A DNA stretch of 16,251 nucleotides, from positions 1 through 16,251 of the forward strand of contig JBJFHL010000021.1 in NCBI GenBank assembly GCA_051893555.1, written 5' to 3'. The notes beneath the pieces are model-generated. The model did not search any database, was not told the origin of the DNA, and saw nothing but the letters and a program-made list of their open reading frames with translations. The stretch comes from RGIG7179 sp051893555 (GTDB taxonomy: Bacteria; Bacillota; Clostridia; Peptostreptococcales; Anaerovoracaceae). The position numbers were made by a program, and so were the translations under genes. Positions 6,334 to 15,082 of this stretch are shown one piece after another (position 1 is the stretch's first letter; each line of letters opens with the position of its first letter).

Positions 6334-7301
6334 CGCTCGTCCCTCCCGGATTTTTCTTTTTGCAGCATGGATTCGGGCACGCGCCGAATCTGCGGGTTTT
6401 CCCGGGTAAATTCATACACGCAGTCCGACAAAATCACTTCCCGCGGAATGGACTGATTTGCTTCACGGAGCATCGTGCCCAGCTTTTTCGGCGTCGTGGA
6501 GAATCGTTTCGGTGCAATCAGCACCTCATCCAGGGATACCGGGAGAATATAGTAGTCGTCGCCGATCCTTTTGTGAACCTGCTCCGCCATATCCGGCAGC
6601 AGGACTGCTGTTGCACCGAGGCTCCGCTCTTCATTGGTCAGGATAAAAAGCATCTCCCTGCAGACATCTTTCTCTCGGGTCAGCAGATTCTTCTGGTGGC
6701 GCTGCTGCGGCGTAAATTCCTGTCTTTCTTCGGATCCTGCAATCAGCACCGGATGGAAGTTTCTTTTCATGTTCCGCTCAGCAACCTGCTCCAGTTCATG
6801 CTCCGTGATGCCCCATTCCTGCAGGATATCCTTTCGGATGACCGCCGCATATTCAAATCCATGAACCCGCTGTCCTGTAATCATGTAAACCTTGGCCAGA
6901 TCTTCTACCGGTTGATACACCGCATCCCGGAGTCGGTCCCGATTCATCCTCTGGTTCAGAATACGGTACTGTATTCTGGATTTTGCGACGCCAAAATCCA
7001 GCAGGTTCGGCAGCGGCAATCGCTCCTGGAACTGGACTGCCTGCAGATATTCTGCGGCAATCCCGTGCATGACATCATCGATGTCTCTCCCGCTGAGAAA
7101 CTGGACATAGTAGGTTTCCAGATAAACGGCAGGACACATTTCCACCGTCTTTTTTCCTTCCTGAATTGTAATGCCTTCCATCTTCTGATCGTTATCCTTC
7201 ACATTCTGTATCAGTTTCACCTTATGATCCCGATAGGACGGCGGCATATACTGCAGGATGTTTTCCTTTACATATAATAAGAATTCTCTGTATGTCGGCA
7301 T
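6330..7301 (-). CDS. DUF5688 family protein, second copy
   Basis: This 323-residue cytoplasmic protein is of the DUF5688 family, common in Clostridia ICEs, with no known activity. Its motifs match the neighbouring paralogue in order: RIQYRILNQRMNRD, YQPVEDLAKVY, IGDDYYILPVSLDEVLIAPK and EVILSDCVYEFTRENP. A charged insert around EERQEFTPQQRHQKN is particular to this copy. I start it at MPTYREF (7301) because this lines up with MPTFNSF of the paralogue and has GAGAGG just upstream. An ATG at 7319 overlaps the previous stop as ATGA with AAAGGA upstream and is almost as good. No catalytic motif or membrane segment is seen. A regulatory or host-interaction role for the ICE is possible but unsupported. 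Confidence 0.83.
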   Translation of the reverse strand: MPTYREFLLYVKENILQYMPPSYRDHKVKLIQNVKDNDQKMEGITIQEGKKTVEMCPAVYLETYYVQFLSGRDIDDVMHGIAAEYLQAVQFQERLPLPNLLDFGVAKSRIQYRILNQRMNRDRLRDAVYQPVEDLAKVYMITGQRVHGFEYAAVIRKDILQEWGITEHELEQVAERNMKRNFHPVLIAGSEERQEFTPQQRHQKNLLTREKDVCREMLFILTNEERSLGATAVLLPDMAEQVHKRIGDDYYILPVSLDEVLIAPKRFSTTPKKLGTMLREANQSIPREVILSDCVYEFTRENPQIRRVPESMLQKEKSGRDER

Positions 7302-7315
7302 GGTTTCCTCTCTTT

Positions 7316-8263
7316 TCATCGTTCGTCCTTTCTTCGTTCCCACCTGCGAACCAGGGAGCCTGGAATCTCATGGAGATACGGTTTTTCTTTCGTAAAGGCG
7401 TATGCTCTGTCAGAAAGAATCAGCTTCCGGTCCATGGTGCGGTTGACCTCCCGCACCATATTGCCAAGGACTCTATCCGGCATGGCAGAAGCTTTCGGCA
7501 GAATCAGTACCTCCTCCACGGATGACGGAATCACCACCAGATCATCCCCCAGCACCCGCTGCACCTGCTCCAGAACGCCGGGATACAGCACCACGGAAGC
7601 CCCTGCCACCCCGTTTACATCGGTCAGGCAAAAAAGACCCATTCGAAAGCCCGGATCCTTTTCGCCCATCAGGTTCACCGGTCCATCCTCTCCCAGAAGC
7701 ATTTCATCCAGAGAATACAGCGCCGGAGGATACTTCTTTTTCATGTTATCTGCAGCAATCGCATCCAGTTCCTCTCCAGAGATATCCCAGACCTTCAGGA
7801 TATGCTTCGGAAGCAGCGTCCTGACGCTGCCTGTCTGGTCTGTATGCATCAGCTGGTATGCCTTGGCCAGATTGCAGACCGGCTCCCAGAGGTGATCCTC
7901 CAGGAGCTTTTCATTCATCTCGGCGTTCATAATCCGGTAACCGATTTTGTCTTTCATATAGGAAAAATCCGTAATCCGGCTTACATCAAGCTGGGGTCTG
8001 TCCGCATACTGATACTGCGCTGCGATGCTTCGAAGTATCGTCTGCACATCCATTCCATGGATGAAATACTGATATAGATCCTCCAGATAGAACACCGCCT
8101 GCGTAGGATCTTCTCCGGTGGAAATCAGCAGGGCGACTTTTTGCTTCCCGTTTCCTTTCAGCACCTTCTCCAGGGAGATGTTCATGTTTTCTGCCTCTTC
8201 CTTTGAAAAATACTCCCGAATATGACTCTGTACGTATTCTGCAAAGCTGTTAAACGTCGGCAT
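7316..8263 (-). CDS. DUF5688 family protein, first copy
   Basis: This 315-residue protein is a diverged paralogue of the next gene. Shared landmarks are KIGYRIMNAEMNEK, LWEPVCNLAKAY, LGDDLVVIPSSVEEVLILPK and KLILSDRAYAFTKEKP. No signal peptide, membrane helix or known active site is visible. The ATG at 8263 has AAGGAGG ten bases upstream and overlaps the end of the 49-residue gene by 14 bases, so translation is likely coupled. The pair looks like an old tandem duplication, since the copies have drifted well apart while keeping motif order and length. Confidence 0.83.
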   Translation of the reverse strand: MPTFNSFAEYVQSHIREYFSKEEAENMNISLEKVLKGNGKQKVALLISTGEDPTQAVFYLEDLYQYFIHGMDVQTILRSIAAQYQYADRPQLDVSRITDFSYMKDKIGYRIMNAEMNEKLLEDHLWEPVCNLAKAYQLMHTDQTGSVRTLLPKHILKVWDISGEELDAIAADNMKKKYPPALYSLDEMLLGEDGPVNLMGEKDPGFRMGLFCLTDVNGVAGASVVLYPGVLEQVQRVLGDDLVVIPSSVEEVLILPKASAMPDRVLGNMVREVNRTMDRKLILSDRAYAFTKEKPYLHEIPGSLVRRWERRKDER

Positions 8264-8399
8264 GCCTTTCCTCCTTCTCTTCCGGCTTCAGCTTCTTCAG
8301 ATAGATCTGCAGATGCTGCTTTTCCGATTCATCGATTTCCTGTTCAATGAATAAATCCGCCTTTTCCGTTTTCAGATACAAATCATGATTCCGCTTCAT
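8250..8399 (-). CDS. Small 49-residue charged protein in the operon
   Basis: A short gene fills what would otherwise be a gap between the adhesin and the first DUF5688 gene. It encodes 49 residues, starting MKRNHDLYLKTEKADLFIEQ, and is rich in Glu and Lys (EKQHLQIYLKKLKPEEKEE), probably one long helix. AAGGAGG stands five bases before the ATG. It overlaps the adhesin end by 17 bases and the DUF5688 start by 14, which fixes it in a coupled operon. Codons and base composition match the neighbours. I do not recognise the family. Its small size, helical charge pattern and setting suggest a small accessory or regulatory protein, but nothing in the sequence shows what it does. Confidence 0.7.
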   Translation of the reverse strand: MKRNHDLYLKTEKADLFIEQEIDESEKQHLQIYLKKLKPEEKEERHADV

Positions 8400-11300
8400 T
8401 TTTTCCTCCTTTTCTCCTGCGGCTTCTTTCGCAGGCCATCATCACAGTAAAAAGCACCATGGAGAACGCCATGAGTGCAAGATAAATCATACCCCCGGTT
8501 GTATCGCCGGTCTTTGGCACCTTTGCCGGGGTTTCCGGTCTGGCCGGTTTCTGCGGCTGGTCCGGCGTATCCGGTTTCTCAAGCTTCACAGTCTGGCCTG
8601 CATCATGGATATCCTCATGTCCTGCCACCTTCTTTCTCGCATCACAGGTTCCGTCACCGTCCGTGTCCACCAGAAGATACAGTGTTTCAAAGACGACCAC
8701 GTTTCTTCCGCCCAGCTTGCTTCCGTCAAAGCGGAAGGTCATTTCCACTGAGCCTTCTTCGCTCTGCGGGCGGAAGATCTGTTCTGCCGTAATCTTTCTT
8801 CCATTTTCCAGCAGCGGTTTTCCGCTTTCCTGCTCCATCAGGGTGCCGCACATCACATAAGTCTTTCCCGGAAGCAGACTATCGTATCTCACGGTATCCA
8901 CGATGGTTACTTCCTGACCGGCTGCAGCCGTTTTATCTCCATCCTCTCCATCTGCCGCCGAGGTTCCGATTTCAGGAAAGCGCACGGTCTGACCTTCCTC
9001 GGTGATGTCTTCGTGCTTTGCCACCGGCTTTTCAAAATCCGTCATCTCAAACAGTCTTTCGAATACAACGACAGTATCTCCTGCCAGCCTGCTTCCATCA
9101 AAGGTGAAGGTCATCTCTATGGTTCCGTCTGCAGTATCCGGTGTGAAGACGGTTTCCGCAGTCACCGGCTTGCCATTGACTTGCAGCGCTTCTCCGCTCG
9201 CCTTTCGCATCAGTGTCCCGATCAGCTTGTATTCCTTCTGTGGAACCAGATTGTGATAGGCCACCGTATCGAGGATGGTCACCTGGCTGTCTGCATTTGC
9301 GATGTGCTCTGCCGTGTCACTGTCCACTGCGGTCGTACCGATGGATGGGCTGTCCGGCGTCGGTGTCCACGGGATGTCCGGCCCCTGCGGAATATCTTTT
9401 GCCAGGTTTTCAATAGCACCGGCGTTCAAATCATCGGAAGTATTAATCTTCACCTGCACGGTTTGCGCTGCGGAATCCTGTCTTGCCATGGTCACAGACC
9501 GGTACACTTTCAGGCCTTCTGTTTGCAGCACGCCGTTAACTGCAGCAGTCGGCATGGTTTCCGCGGAAAGCGTCCCATTCAGAATGCCGCTGACAGAAAC
9601 GGTCAGGTTCCCCTCCGGATCCAGTTTCACGATGTAGTTCTGGCCATCGGCAGCCTTCTTCTGCAGGCTTTCACCCAAGTCAAGGTGCAAGGCTTCCGTT
9701 TCACCGCTGAAGATCACATTCACAGAATAGGTTTCCTCCTGCACCCTGACTGCAGTCACAGATGAGGTTCCGCCTGCGCCGGTCAAGGTCACGATCTGAT
9801 CTGCTGGATCGTTTTCATCTTCCTGTTGTGCTTTCAGCGTGTACGTGGCAAAATATCCGGTATTTACTGCCGTCGGAATATACTGGCCCTCTGTACCGTC
9901 ATAAGTATAGCGGTACGTGTTTCCGGTCACAGTAAACGTCAGTGTCTTGCCGTTCGGCAGGATCAGTTCTGCCGGACGATCTTCTGTCACTTCCACCAGA
10001 TAACGTGTTTTGTCGCTGTAGAAAATGGTCTTTACCTTGCTTTCGCTGTTTACGGTAAGCTTCGGCTGCGGTTCCTGCTGCAGCACGTCGATGGTAATGG
10101 TCGCCCTGCCATAGCCATCCATGACTGCCTTTGCCGTCACCCCGTCAAAATCCATACCCTCGGCATCCTTGCTGATGTCCAGGGGTGCGGATTTTGTCCC
10201 GTCACCGGCGATAAAGTAGAATGGAGTTTCGTTCAGGAAGTAGCCGTCTCTGGTCCGGATCTCCTTCAGGTAATACACACCTGCCGGAATCTTTGCTTCT
10301 GCCAGCGCCCTGCCGGAGTCTCCCACGGGAATGACATCGATGCAGGTATCTGCTGCCAGCACCTGATCTTCATAGGAAATCGGCTCTGCGTTATACAGCC
10401 CGAAGACTGCACCGCCGCCGGAAACGAAGTGCTCCGTCTGGTAACCGGTTTCGAAGACTTTAGACAGATCCAGTTCCACCTTGAAATAGCGGTTGGCGCT
10501 CTGCACTTTTTCCCATACCAGCGGCGTGAATTGATCTTTGTACTTCAGCTGCACTTCCCAGGAAGCTTCTGTATCTGCTGCGAATCCTGCCGGTGCGGAA
10601 AGCTCCCGGATGATATAAGTCCCAAGGGGCAGCGCACTGGACGCAGCCTTACCGTCTTCGCCTGTCGTGATGGTTTCCACCAGATCGGACAGGGCATATC
10701 TCGTGGTCCGGTCGATGCCGTCCAGTTCCATAATTCCGATGCCGTTTCCTTCTGCAGAAGTGCCGCAGGAAATGGTCGCTTTATAGCCGTCAGCATACCG
10801 AATGGAGAACGGCCGCTGCTCTGCCGCTTCACCGGAATCACCGGTGTCTGCAGTCTGATTGGAGAGCATCGTTACTGTATACGTTACATCTTCTCCGTTT
10901 CCTCCTTCCTGCCGCGCAGAGGTCAGTCTGACGTTTGCCTGAAGCTCCTTCGTATAGACCGGGGTATCCGGCGAGAGCGGCGTGTACCAGTCGATCACCT
11001 GATCTCCATACAGGATCGTCGGAACCGGCTCTGCATAGTTTCCTTCTGCTGCAGACATCGGAATGGTCAGGATGGTCTTGGTCAGTCCGCCGAAGTAGTA
11101 CATCTCCGTTTTCACCCCGTCCCGGCTCAGGAAATATACCGGTGCATACGGTTCTTTTGCAGTGAAGGTCGTCTGATTGCCCTCGGTCTTCTGGCGGTAG
11201 CCGATCCCAAGGGAGATGTCCGGCGTCACGGCAAACGGGCTGGAGATGGTGGTTGATGCTGTCTGATCCAGCGCTGCCTTTGATGTGATCTCAATGCCGT

Positions 11301-14300
11301 CCCAGTTCAGCAGGAAGCCTTCTTCGTTATCCCCTTGCTGGGTGTAAGTGACTCTGTATTCCTGCACCTGCAGCTTCACGAAATTGCCGTCTTCTCCATC
11401 TTCTTCATAGGTATCCGTATTACTCCAGGCATCCAGGATGTTTCCTGCAGCGCTTTCAAAGTTTGTGATCTCGGAAAGAGGAACATCTCCGACGATGGCA
11501 TACGGCACCGTCCGGAATGGTTCCAGACTCGGTACATCGCCGTCTGCATCCGAGGTGGTCTTGACGATATCCACATCCGTTACGTTCATTCCGCCTGCTT
11601 TGTATTCCATCTTCACGCTGACATCATAGCGGCAGTGCAGGCCGTTTTCTGTTTTGGTGCATGTATAGCGGTAGGTGGTCGGTTTCTGCTCCGGCGTAAT
11701 GTATACCCGGTAGTAATGATTGTCCTCTGCCTGATCCCGCTCTCTTCGGAAATACAGCGTCGCACCGCTCTCATGGTGTAGCGTTCCCTCATCATAAATG
11801 GCTCCATCGCTGTGATCACCGGAGTGGGTGGAAATCTCGGTCGGGATTGTGATCTTTTCTCCGGTATCGGAATCAAAAGCTGCCGGGCCGTCATTCCCGT
11901 CATGTAAGGTAATGTCTTCTGCTGCAAAGATGCCGAAGACAGCCCCCTTCAGCTTGTCCAGGGCATACTGCGGGGTCCAGACCTTTATGCCGTTTTTGAT
12001 GGTCTCGATGAAGCCGGTCAGAAATTCTCCCTGCTTTTCGATCTCAATCTTTCCTTTCACCGGATGGTTCGGCATGGCCACCGCCTGATAGTACTTCATA
12101 TATTCCTGCCCATCCATATGGCCATCCTGTCTGGTGACCTGGAAGGTGTAGTAATTGAAGATCTCGTTCAATTCATAACTGCCGGAATCTTCATAGCGCA
12201 CAGGATTTCCTTCTTCATCATAAATGGTCACCAGCTGGTTCCAGGTATCTGCAGCTTCCAGCACCTTTGTCTGGCCTTCGGCAAGGGCTGCATAGCTGTG
12301 GCTTTTCGCTGTGTCGCTGGCATCATATTCCCCGACAAAGTATCCTTCCGGCAGTAGCCATTCTTCCAACCGGTAGATGCCGAACTCCAGATCATACGGG
12401 ATGACGATCTCGCCGTTCTCATTGCACTGGAAGGTATAGTCCTTCGAGGTGGAATTGATGTCTGCTGCGTTTGGCAGGAGCCTGCCGTAATTCTTCAATG
12501 CTTTGTTTTCCGCATCGCTGTTCAGCGGGGATCCCATATATCGGACGTAGAATTTCGCACCGGAAAGATGTTCTGCAGAGACCGGTTTGCCGGTTTCCGC
12601 ATCGGTCTTGATGACTTTGATCACGTTTTCTTTTTTCTTGTCCCGCAGGTTCCAGTCATATCGATTGTCATAGGTTTTGCTGTCATACGGGGCGTAGTGG
12701 CTCACATCGCCGCCGCTTACTGCACCGTTATGCTCCGCAGCATTCTCTCCGATAAACTGCTCATAGAATTCCAGAACGTAGGATGTATCATCGGCTGCCA
12801 CTTCTTCCACAATGTAGGTGCCGTATGGGATATCGTAAACATACAGGCAGCCGTTGGTACCGATCTCAAGATCCGTCACGGCGTTATCCAAGCCGGAAGC
12901 ATCCCGGACCACCCGGTAATAACGGGTACCTTCTTCATTCAGACCTTCATCCACAAAACGGAGATACGGGTGATCCTCCCAGCCGCCGGATTTCAGATAC
13001 ATCTTCCATTTGGAGCGGGTCGATTTGCTCTGGGCACCGGAAGAGCCTTCTTCTTCGAAGACATTTTCCGACTCGTTGGATTTTGAGAGGAAAAGACGTC
13101 CCCGGTCGCAGTCGTTGAGAAAGGTTTCCTCGGAGAACGCATACACGGTCTCGTTTTCGATTCCGTTTTCTCCGTAGGTTCCTTCCAGGGTTTCGTCTGC
13201 GCCCTGCACGCCGTTTGTTCCGCTGGTGTTTGCATACCGGAGGCGATAATCGATTTCGCTCCAGCTCTCCGGATCATCCATGCAGGTCTGACTGTTTTTT
13301 GTCACCGCATAGTAGCTTGCGGTATATGTATCGCGGATACCGGTGTCCGGCTCGATAAACCTGCCGTCGGGCCGGGTCTCGACGATCTTCCAGGATACGC
13401 TGGCAGTCCATTCATAGGTCCGGTCCGGTACATTGCAGTGGGTCGAAGTAACCGGCGGATCGCCGGATGTGATTTCATGCGTGTATGGATTGGAAGTGGT
13501 CAGATGCAGATCCTCCAGGCTGAGCCACGGCTGGTCATGAAGATACTGCGTGCTGCCGAATTCGTCCAGTGTTACGCTGTCTACTGCCTGCCAGCTGCCG
13601 CCGTTGACCGCGCGATACAGGGTATACGTGGCCGCAAGGGAGGCATCGCCCATGCCGGTGCTCTGGTCTCCATCCCAGCCTGGGTTTGCATCCATCTTGC
13701 GGACCGGAAATTCAAACTCCGGAAAGAACTCGGGCTCCGGCCGCTCGGAAAGGCCTTCCTCCGGTTCGTCCGGTGTCTCTGTTTCTTCATCAACGACAAA
13801 TTTCACATATCGCATCACCGGATCTGCTGCGCCCGTTGCGATGGACTGCACATGAGAGCCATCTGAATACCAGCAGTAATACAGCAGATTATCTGCGGCC
13901 TTCTGCCCGTCAAAGGCATGTTTCACCATGTAGCCGGTATCATTTGGCTCGCCTTTGATGTGGATGGTATATTTCCGTTCCGCTTCCTCATAGGTGATGG
14001 TGATCTTGTCATTTTTCAGTGACTTCCCGTCCTGGGTCAGGACTGCATAGTCCAGTCCCAGCTTCGTGGAGTCCGTGAAGGTGTACCGGTAGCCGCCTTC
14101 CACCTTGTGCTCTTTTGTCAGATGGATGACGGCAGGATGCTTTTCTGTCAAGCCGTTCAGCTTCGTCGGAAATTTGTAATGGTTCTTGATGCAGCTTACC
14201 ATCCAGTTGTAGATGTCGACTGCCGGTCTGCCGGAAATGATGGAAAGGTAGTGGTTGGCACTGACGCCAAGAGCGTTGCTCACTCGCTCCATGTCATCGG

Positions 14301-14913
14301 TCCGGTTTCTCTGCTGAATCTCCCAGATGAGGCACTGGGTTGCCATGTACCAGTCGTCGGTATTGTATCCGGTCTTTGATGTCTTGTTATAGTATTTGGA
14401 ATCATTAAATCCAAGACCGCCGTCTTTGACCGAGGTCTCCAGCCGACGTGTGGAGTCTCCATCCTGATATCCATACAGCAGCGCCAGCTCCAGATTCTGC
14501 TTCGCCTTCTTGCTGAGTCCGGTATATATGAGCTGTTCCACTTCGTTTTCACTCAGGGTGCTCAGTTTCCGGTCCTCATTGGTTGCCACGCCGTGCTCTA
14601 CACAGTAGCCCTTGTACGTCGTGCCGTCATCCGACTTGATCAGATAGGATCGCTTCGGTTCGGTGCCGTCGTACTGGCCGCTGAAGGTTTCCACCTTTCC
14701 GGTTGCCGTACTGTAGTAATAGATACTGATGTATCCTGCTTCGGATTTGGAAAACTGGTAGGTGCCGCCGTCTGAACTTCTTCTGACTGCGCCCTGCACG
14801 AATTTTCCGGAAAGCTTCGTCGAGGCAAAAGCTGCCTGCGGCATCATCACTGCAAGCATGACAACGGACAACACGACCGCCATCCACTGTTTCAGTTTCA
14901 CTCGTTTTTTCAC
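8383..14913 (-). CDS. Giant thioester/SpaA/VaFE surface adhesin, wall-anchored
   Basis: This 2176-residue secreted protein likely anchors to the cell wall and binds host or neighbour cells. A signal peptide (1-30, ending AFA) is followed by a thioester-type domain with Cys104 (GYCVEHG) and Gln193 (ATQCLIWE), the pair expected to form the reactive internal bond. Prealbumin-like SpaA/Cna-B domains follow near 765-860, 953-1000 and about 1475-1560 (GAVFGLYNAEP). Two VaFE repeats lie at about 1858-1981 and 1982-2113, each with a VVFE motif. A proline-rich spacer, VPKTG (2132-2136, an LPXTG variant), a membrane helix (about 2142-2161) and a basic tail end it. The start is GTG at 14913 with AAGGGAG eight bases upstream. 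No sortase lies in the window. Such proteins are typical cargo of Clostridia ICEs and may aid mating contact, which is inference. Confidence 0.93.
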   Translation of the reverse strand: MKKRVKLKQWMAVVLSVVMLAVMMPQAAFASTKLSGKFVQGAVRRSSDGGTYQFSKSEAGYISIYYYSTATGKVETFSGQYDGTEPKRSYLIKSDDGTTYKGYCVEHGVATNEDRKLSTLSENEVEQLIYTGLSKKAKQNLELALLYGYQDGDSTRRLETSVKDGGLGFNDSKYYNKTSKTGYNTDDWYMATQCLIWEIQQRNRTDDMERVSNALGVSANHYLSIISGRPAVDIYNWMVSCIKNHYKFPTKLNGLTEKHPAVIHLTKEHKVEGGYRYTFTDSTKLGLDYAVLTQDGKSLKNDKITITYEEAERKYTIHIKGEPNDTGYMVKHAFDGQKAADNLLYYCWYSDGSHVQSIATGAADPVMRYVKFVVDEETETPDEPEEGLSERPEPEFFPEFEFPVRKMDANPGWDGDQSTGMGDASLAATYTLYRAVNGGSWQAVDSVTLDEFGSTQYLHDQPWLSLEDLHLTTSNPYTHEITSGDPPVTSTHCNVPDRTYEWTASVSWKIVETRPDGRFIEPDTGIRDTYTASYYAVTKNSQTCMDDPESWSEIDYRLRYANTSGTNGVQGADETLEGTYGENGIENETVYAFSEETFLNDCDRGRLFLSKSNESENVFEEEGSSGAQSKSTRSKWKMYLKSGGWEDHPYLRFVDEGLNEEGTRYYRVVRDASGLDNAVTDLEIGTNGCLYVYDIPYGTYIVEEVAADDTSYVLEFYEQFIGENAAEHNGAVSGGDVSHYAPYDSKTYDNRYDWNLRDKKKENVIKVIKTDAETGKPVSAEHLSGAKFYVRYMGSPLNSDAENKALKNYGRLLPNAADINSTSKDYTFQCNENGEIVIPYDLEFGIYRLEEWLLPEGYFVGEYDASDTAKSHSYAALAEGQTKVLEAADTWNQLVTIYDEEGNPVRYEDSGSYELNEIFNYYTFQVTRQDGHMDGQEYMKYYQAVAMPNHPVKGKIEIEKQGEFLTGFIETIKNGIKVWTPQYALDKLKGAVFGIFAAEDITLHDGNDGPAAFDSDTGEKITIPTEISTHSGDHSDGAIYDEGTLHHESGATLYFRRERDQAEDNHYYRVYITPEQKPTTYRYTCTKTENGLHCRYDVSVKMEYKAGGMNVTDVDIVKTTSDADGDVPSLEPFRTVPYAIVGDVPLSEITNFESAAGNILDAWSNTDTYEEDGEDGNFVKLQVQEYRVTYTQQGDNEEGFLLNWDGIEITSKAALDQTASTTISSPFAVTPDISLGIGYRQKTEGNQTTFTAKEPYAPVYFLSRDGVKTEMYYFGGLTKTILTIPMSAAEGNYAEPVPTILYGDQVIDWYTPLSPDTPVYTKELQANVRLTSARQEGGNGEDVTYTVTMLSNQTADTGDSGEAAEQRPFSIRYADGYKATISCGTSAEGNGIGIMELDGIDRTTRYALSDLVETITTGEDGKAASSALPLGTYIIRELSAPAGFAADTEASWEVQLKYKDQFTPLVWEKVQSANRYFKVELDLSKVFETGYQTEHFVSGGGAVFGLYNAEPISYEDQVLAADTCIDVIPVGDSGRALAEAKIPAGVYYLKEIRTRDGYFLNETPFYFIAGDGTKSAPLDISKDAEGMDFDGVTAKAVMDGYGRATITIDVLQQEPQPKLTVNSESKVKTIFYSDKTRYLVEVTEDRPAELILPNGKTLTFTVTGNTYRYTYDGTEGQYIPTAVNTGYFATYTLKAQQEDENDPADQIVTLTGAGGTSSVTAVRVQEETYSVNVIFSGETEALHLDLGESLQKKAADGQNYIVKLDPEGNLTVSVSGILNGTLSAETMPTAAVNGVLQTEGLKVYRSVTMARQDSAAQTVQVKINTSDDLNAGAIENLAKDIPQGPDIPWTPTPDSPSIGTTAVDSDTAEHIANADSQVTILDTVAYHNLVPQKEYKLIGTLMRKASGEALQVNGKPVTAETVFTPDTADGTIEMTFTFDGSRLAGDTVVVFERLFEMTDFEKPVAKHEDITEEGQTVRFPEIGTSAADGEDGDKTAAAGQEVTIVDTVRYDSLLPGKTYVMCGTLMEQESGKPLLENGRKITAEQIFRPQSEEGSVEMTFRFDGSKLGGRNVVVFETLYLLVDTDGDGTCDARKKVAGHEDIHDAGQTVKLEKPDTPDQPQKPARPETPAKVPKTGDTTGGMIYLALMAFSMVLFTVMMACERSRRRKGGKNEAES
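8577..9342 (-). repeat. Two tandem VaFE repeats in the adhesin
   Basis: Two repeats of about 125-130 codons lie head to tail. Each starts IGT(T/S)A, passes through VTI(L/V)DTV and GTLM, and ends with VVFE then HEDI...GQTV. VaFE domains stiffen surface stalks by internal isopeptide bonds. The second copy carries an extra acidic loop, DTDGDGTCD. Confidence 0.85.
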
Positions 14914-14950
14914 TTTGTTTTCTCCCTTCGATTTGATTTTTTGTATGAAA

Positions 14951-14971
14951 AAAAGAGCCCGAAAGCTCTTT
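14951..14971 (-). terminator. Terminator-like hairpin just before the adhesin gene
   Basis: On the minus strand AAAGAGC/GCTCTTT forms a 7-bp stem with a 6-base loop, followed by a run of seven T bases, a good intrinsic terminator. It lies only about 35 bases before the adhesin GTG. It either stops read-through from upstream, controls the adhesin as an attenuator, or forms a 5' stabilising stem-loop. Confidence 0.65.
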
Positions 14972-14978
14972 GGAAAAA

Positions 14979-15007
14979 GGTATAATTCCTCACTTAAAAG
15001 GAAGCAA
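14979..15007 (-). promoter_or_regulatory. Weak candidate promoter for the adhesin operon
   Basis: On the minus strand TTGCTT (15002-15007) and TATACC (14979-14984) are 17 bases apart. The boxes match consensus only partly, but this is the best pair between the two hairpins. The start point would be about 14972, placing the 14952-14971 stem-loop at the very 5' end of the message. Confidence 0.3.
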
Positions 15008-15023
15008 GGGTTTCATTTGGATA

Positions 15024-15058
15024 AAGAAAAACCCGCCTATCTATGAACAGGCAGGTTT
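15024..15058 (-). terminator. Intrinsic terminator after the nucleotidyltransferase
   Basis: AAACCTGCCT/AGGCGGGTTT on the minus strand (arms 15049-15058 and 15029-15038, one G-T pair, 10-base loop) is followed by TTTTTCTTT. It closes the transcription unit of the broken nucleotidyltransferase and separates it from the adhesin operon. Confidence 0.75.
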
Positions 15059-15082
15059 CACGGTGTTGTACTGCAGATTATT

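Noticed and set aside
6360..7277. A plus-strand open frame of 305 codons opposite a DUF5688 gene
   Set aside because: Antisense shadow: the minus strand frame matches its paralogue motif for motif, while the plus frame resembles nothing and lacks a good ribosome binding site.
9826..11256. A plus-strand open frame of 476 codons, opposite the adhesin gene
   Set aside because: It has no recognisable domain and a cysteine- and histidine-rich composition typical of antisense reading. It lies wholly inside a gene with clear domains on the other strand.
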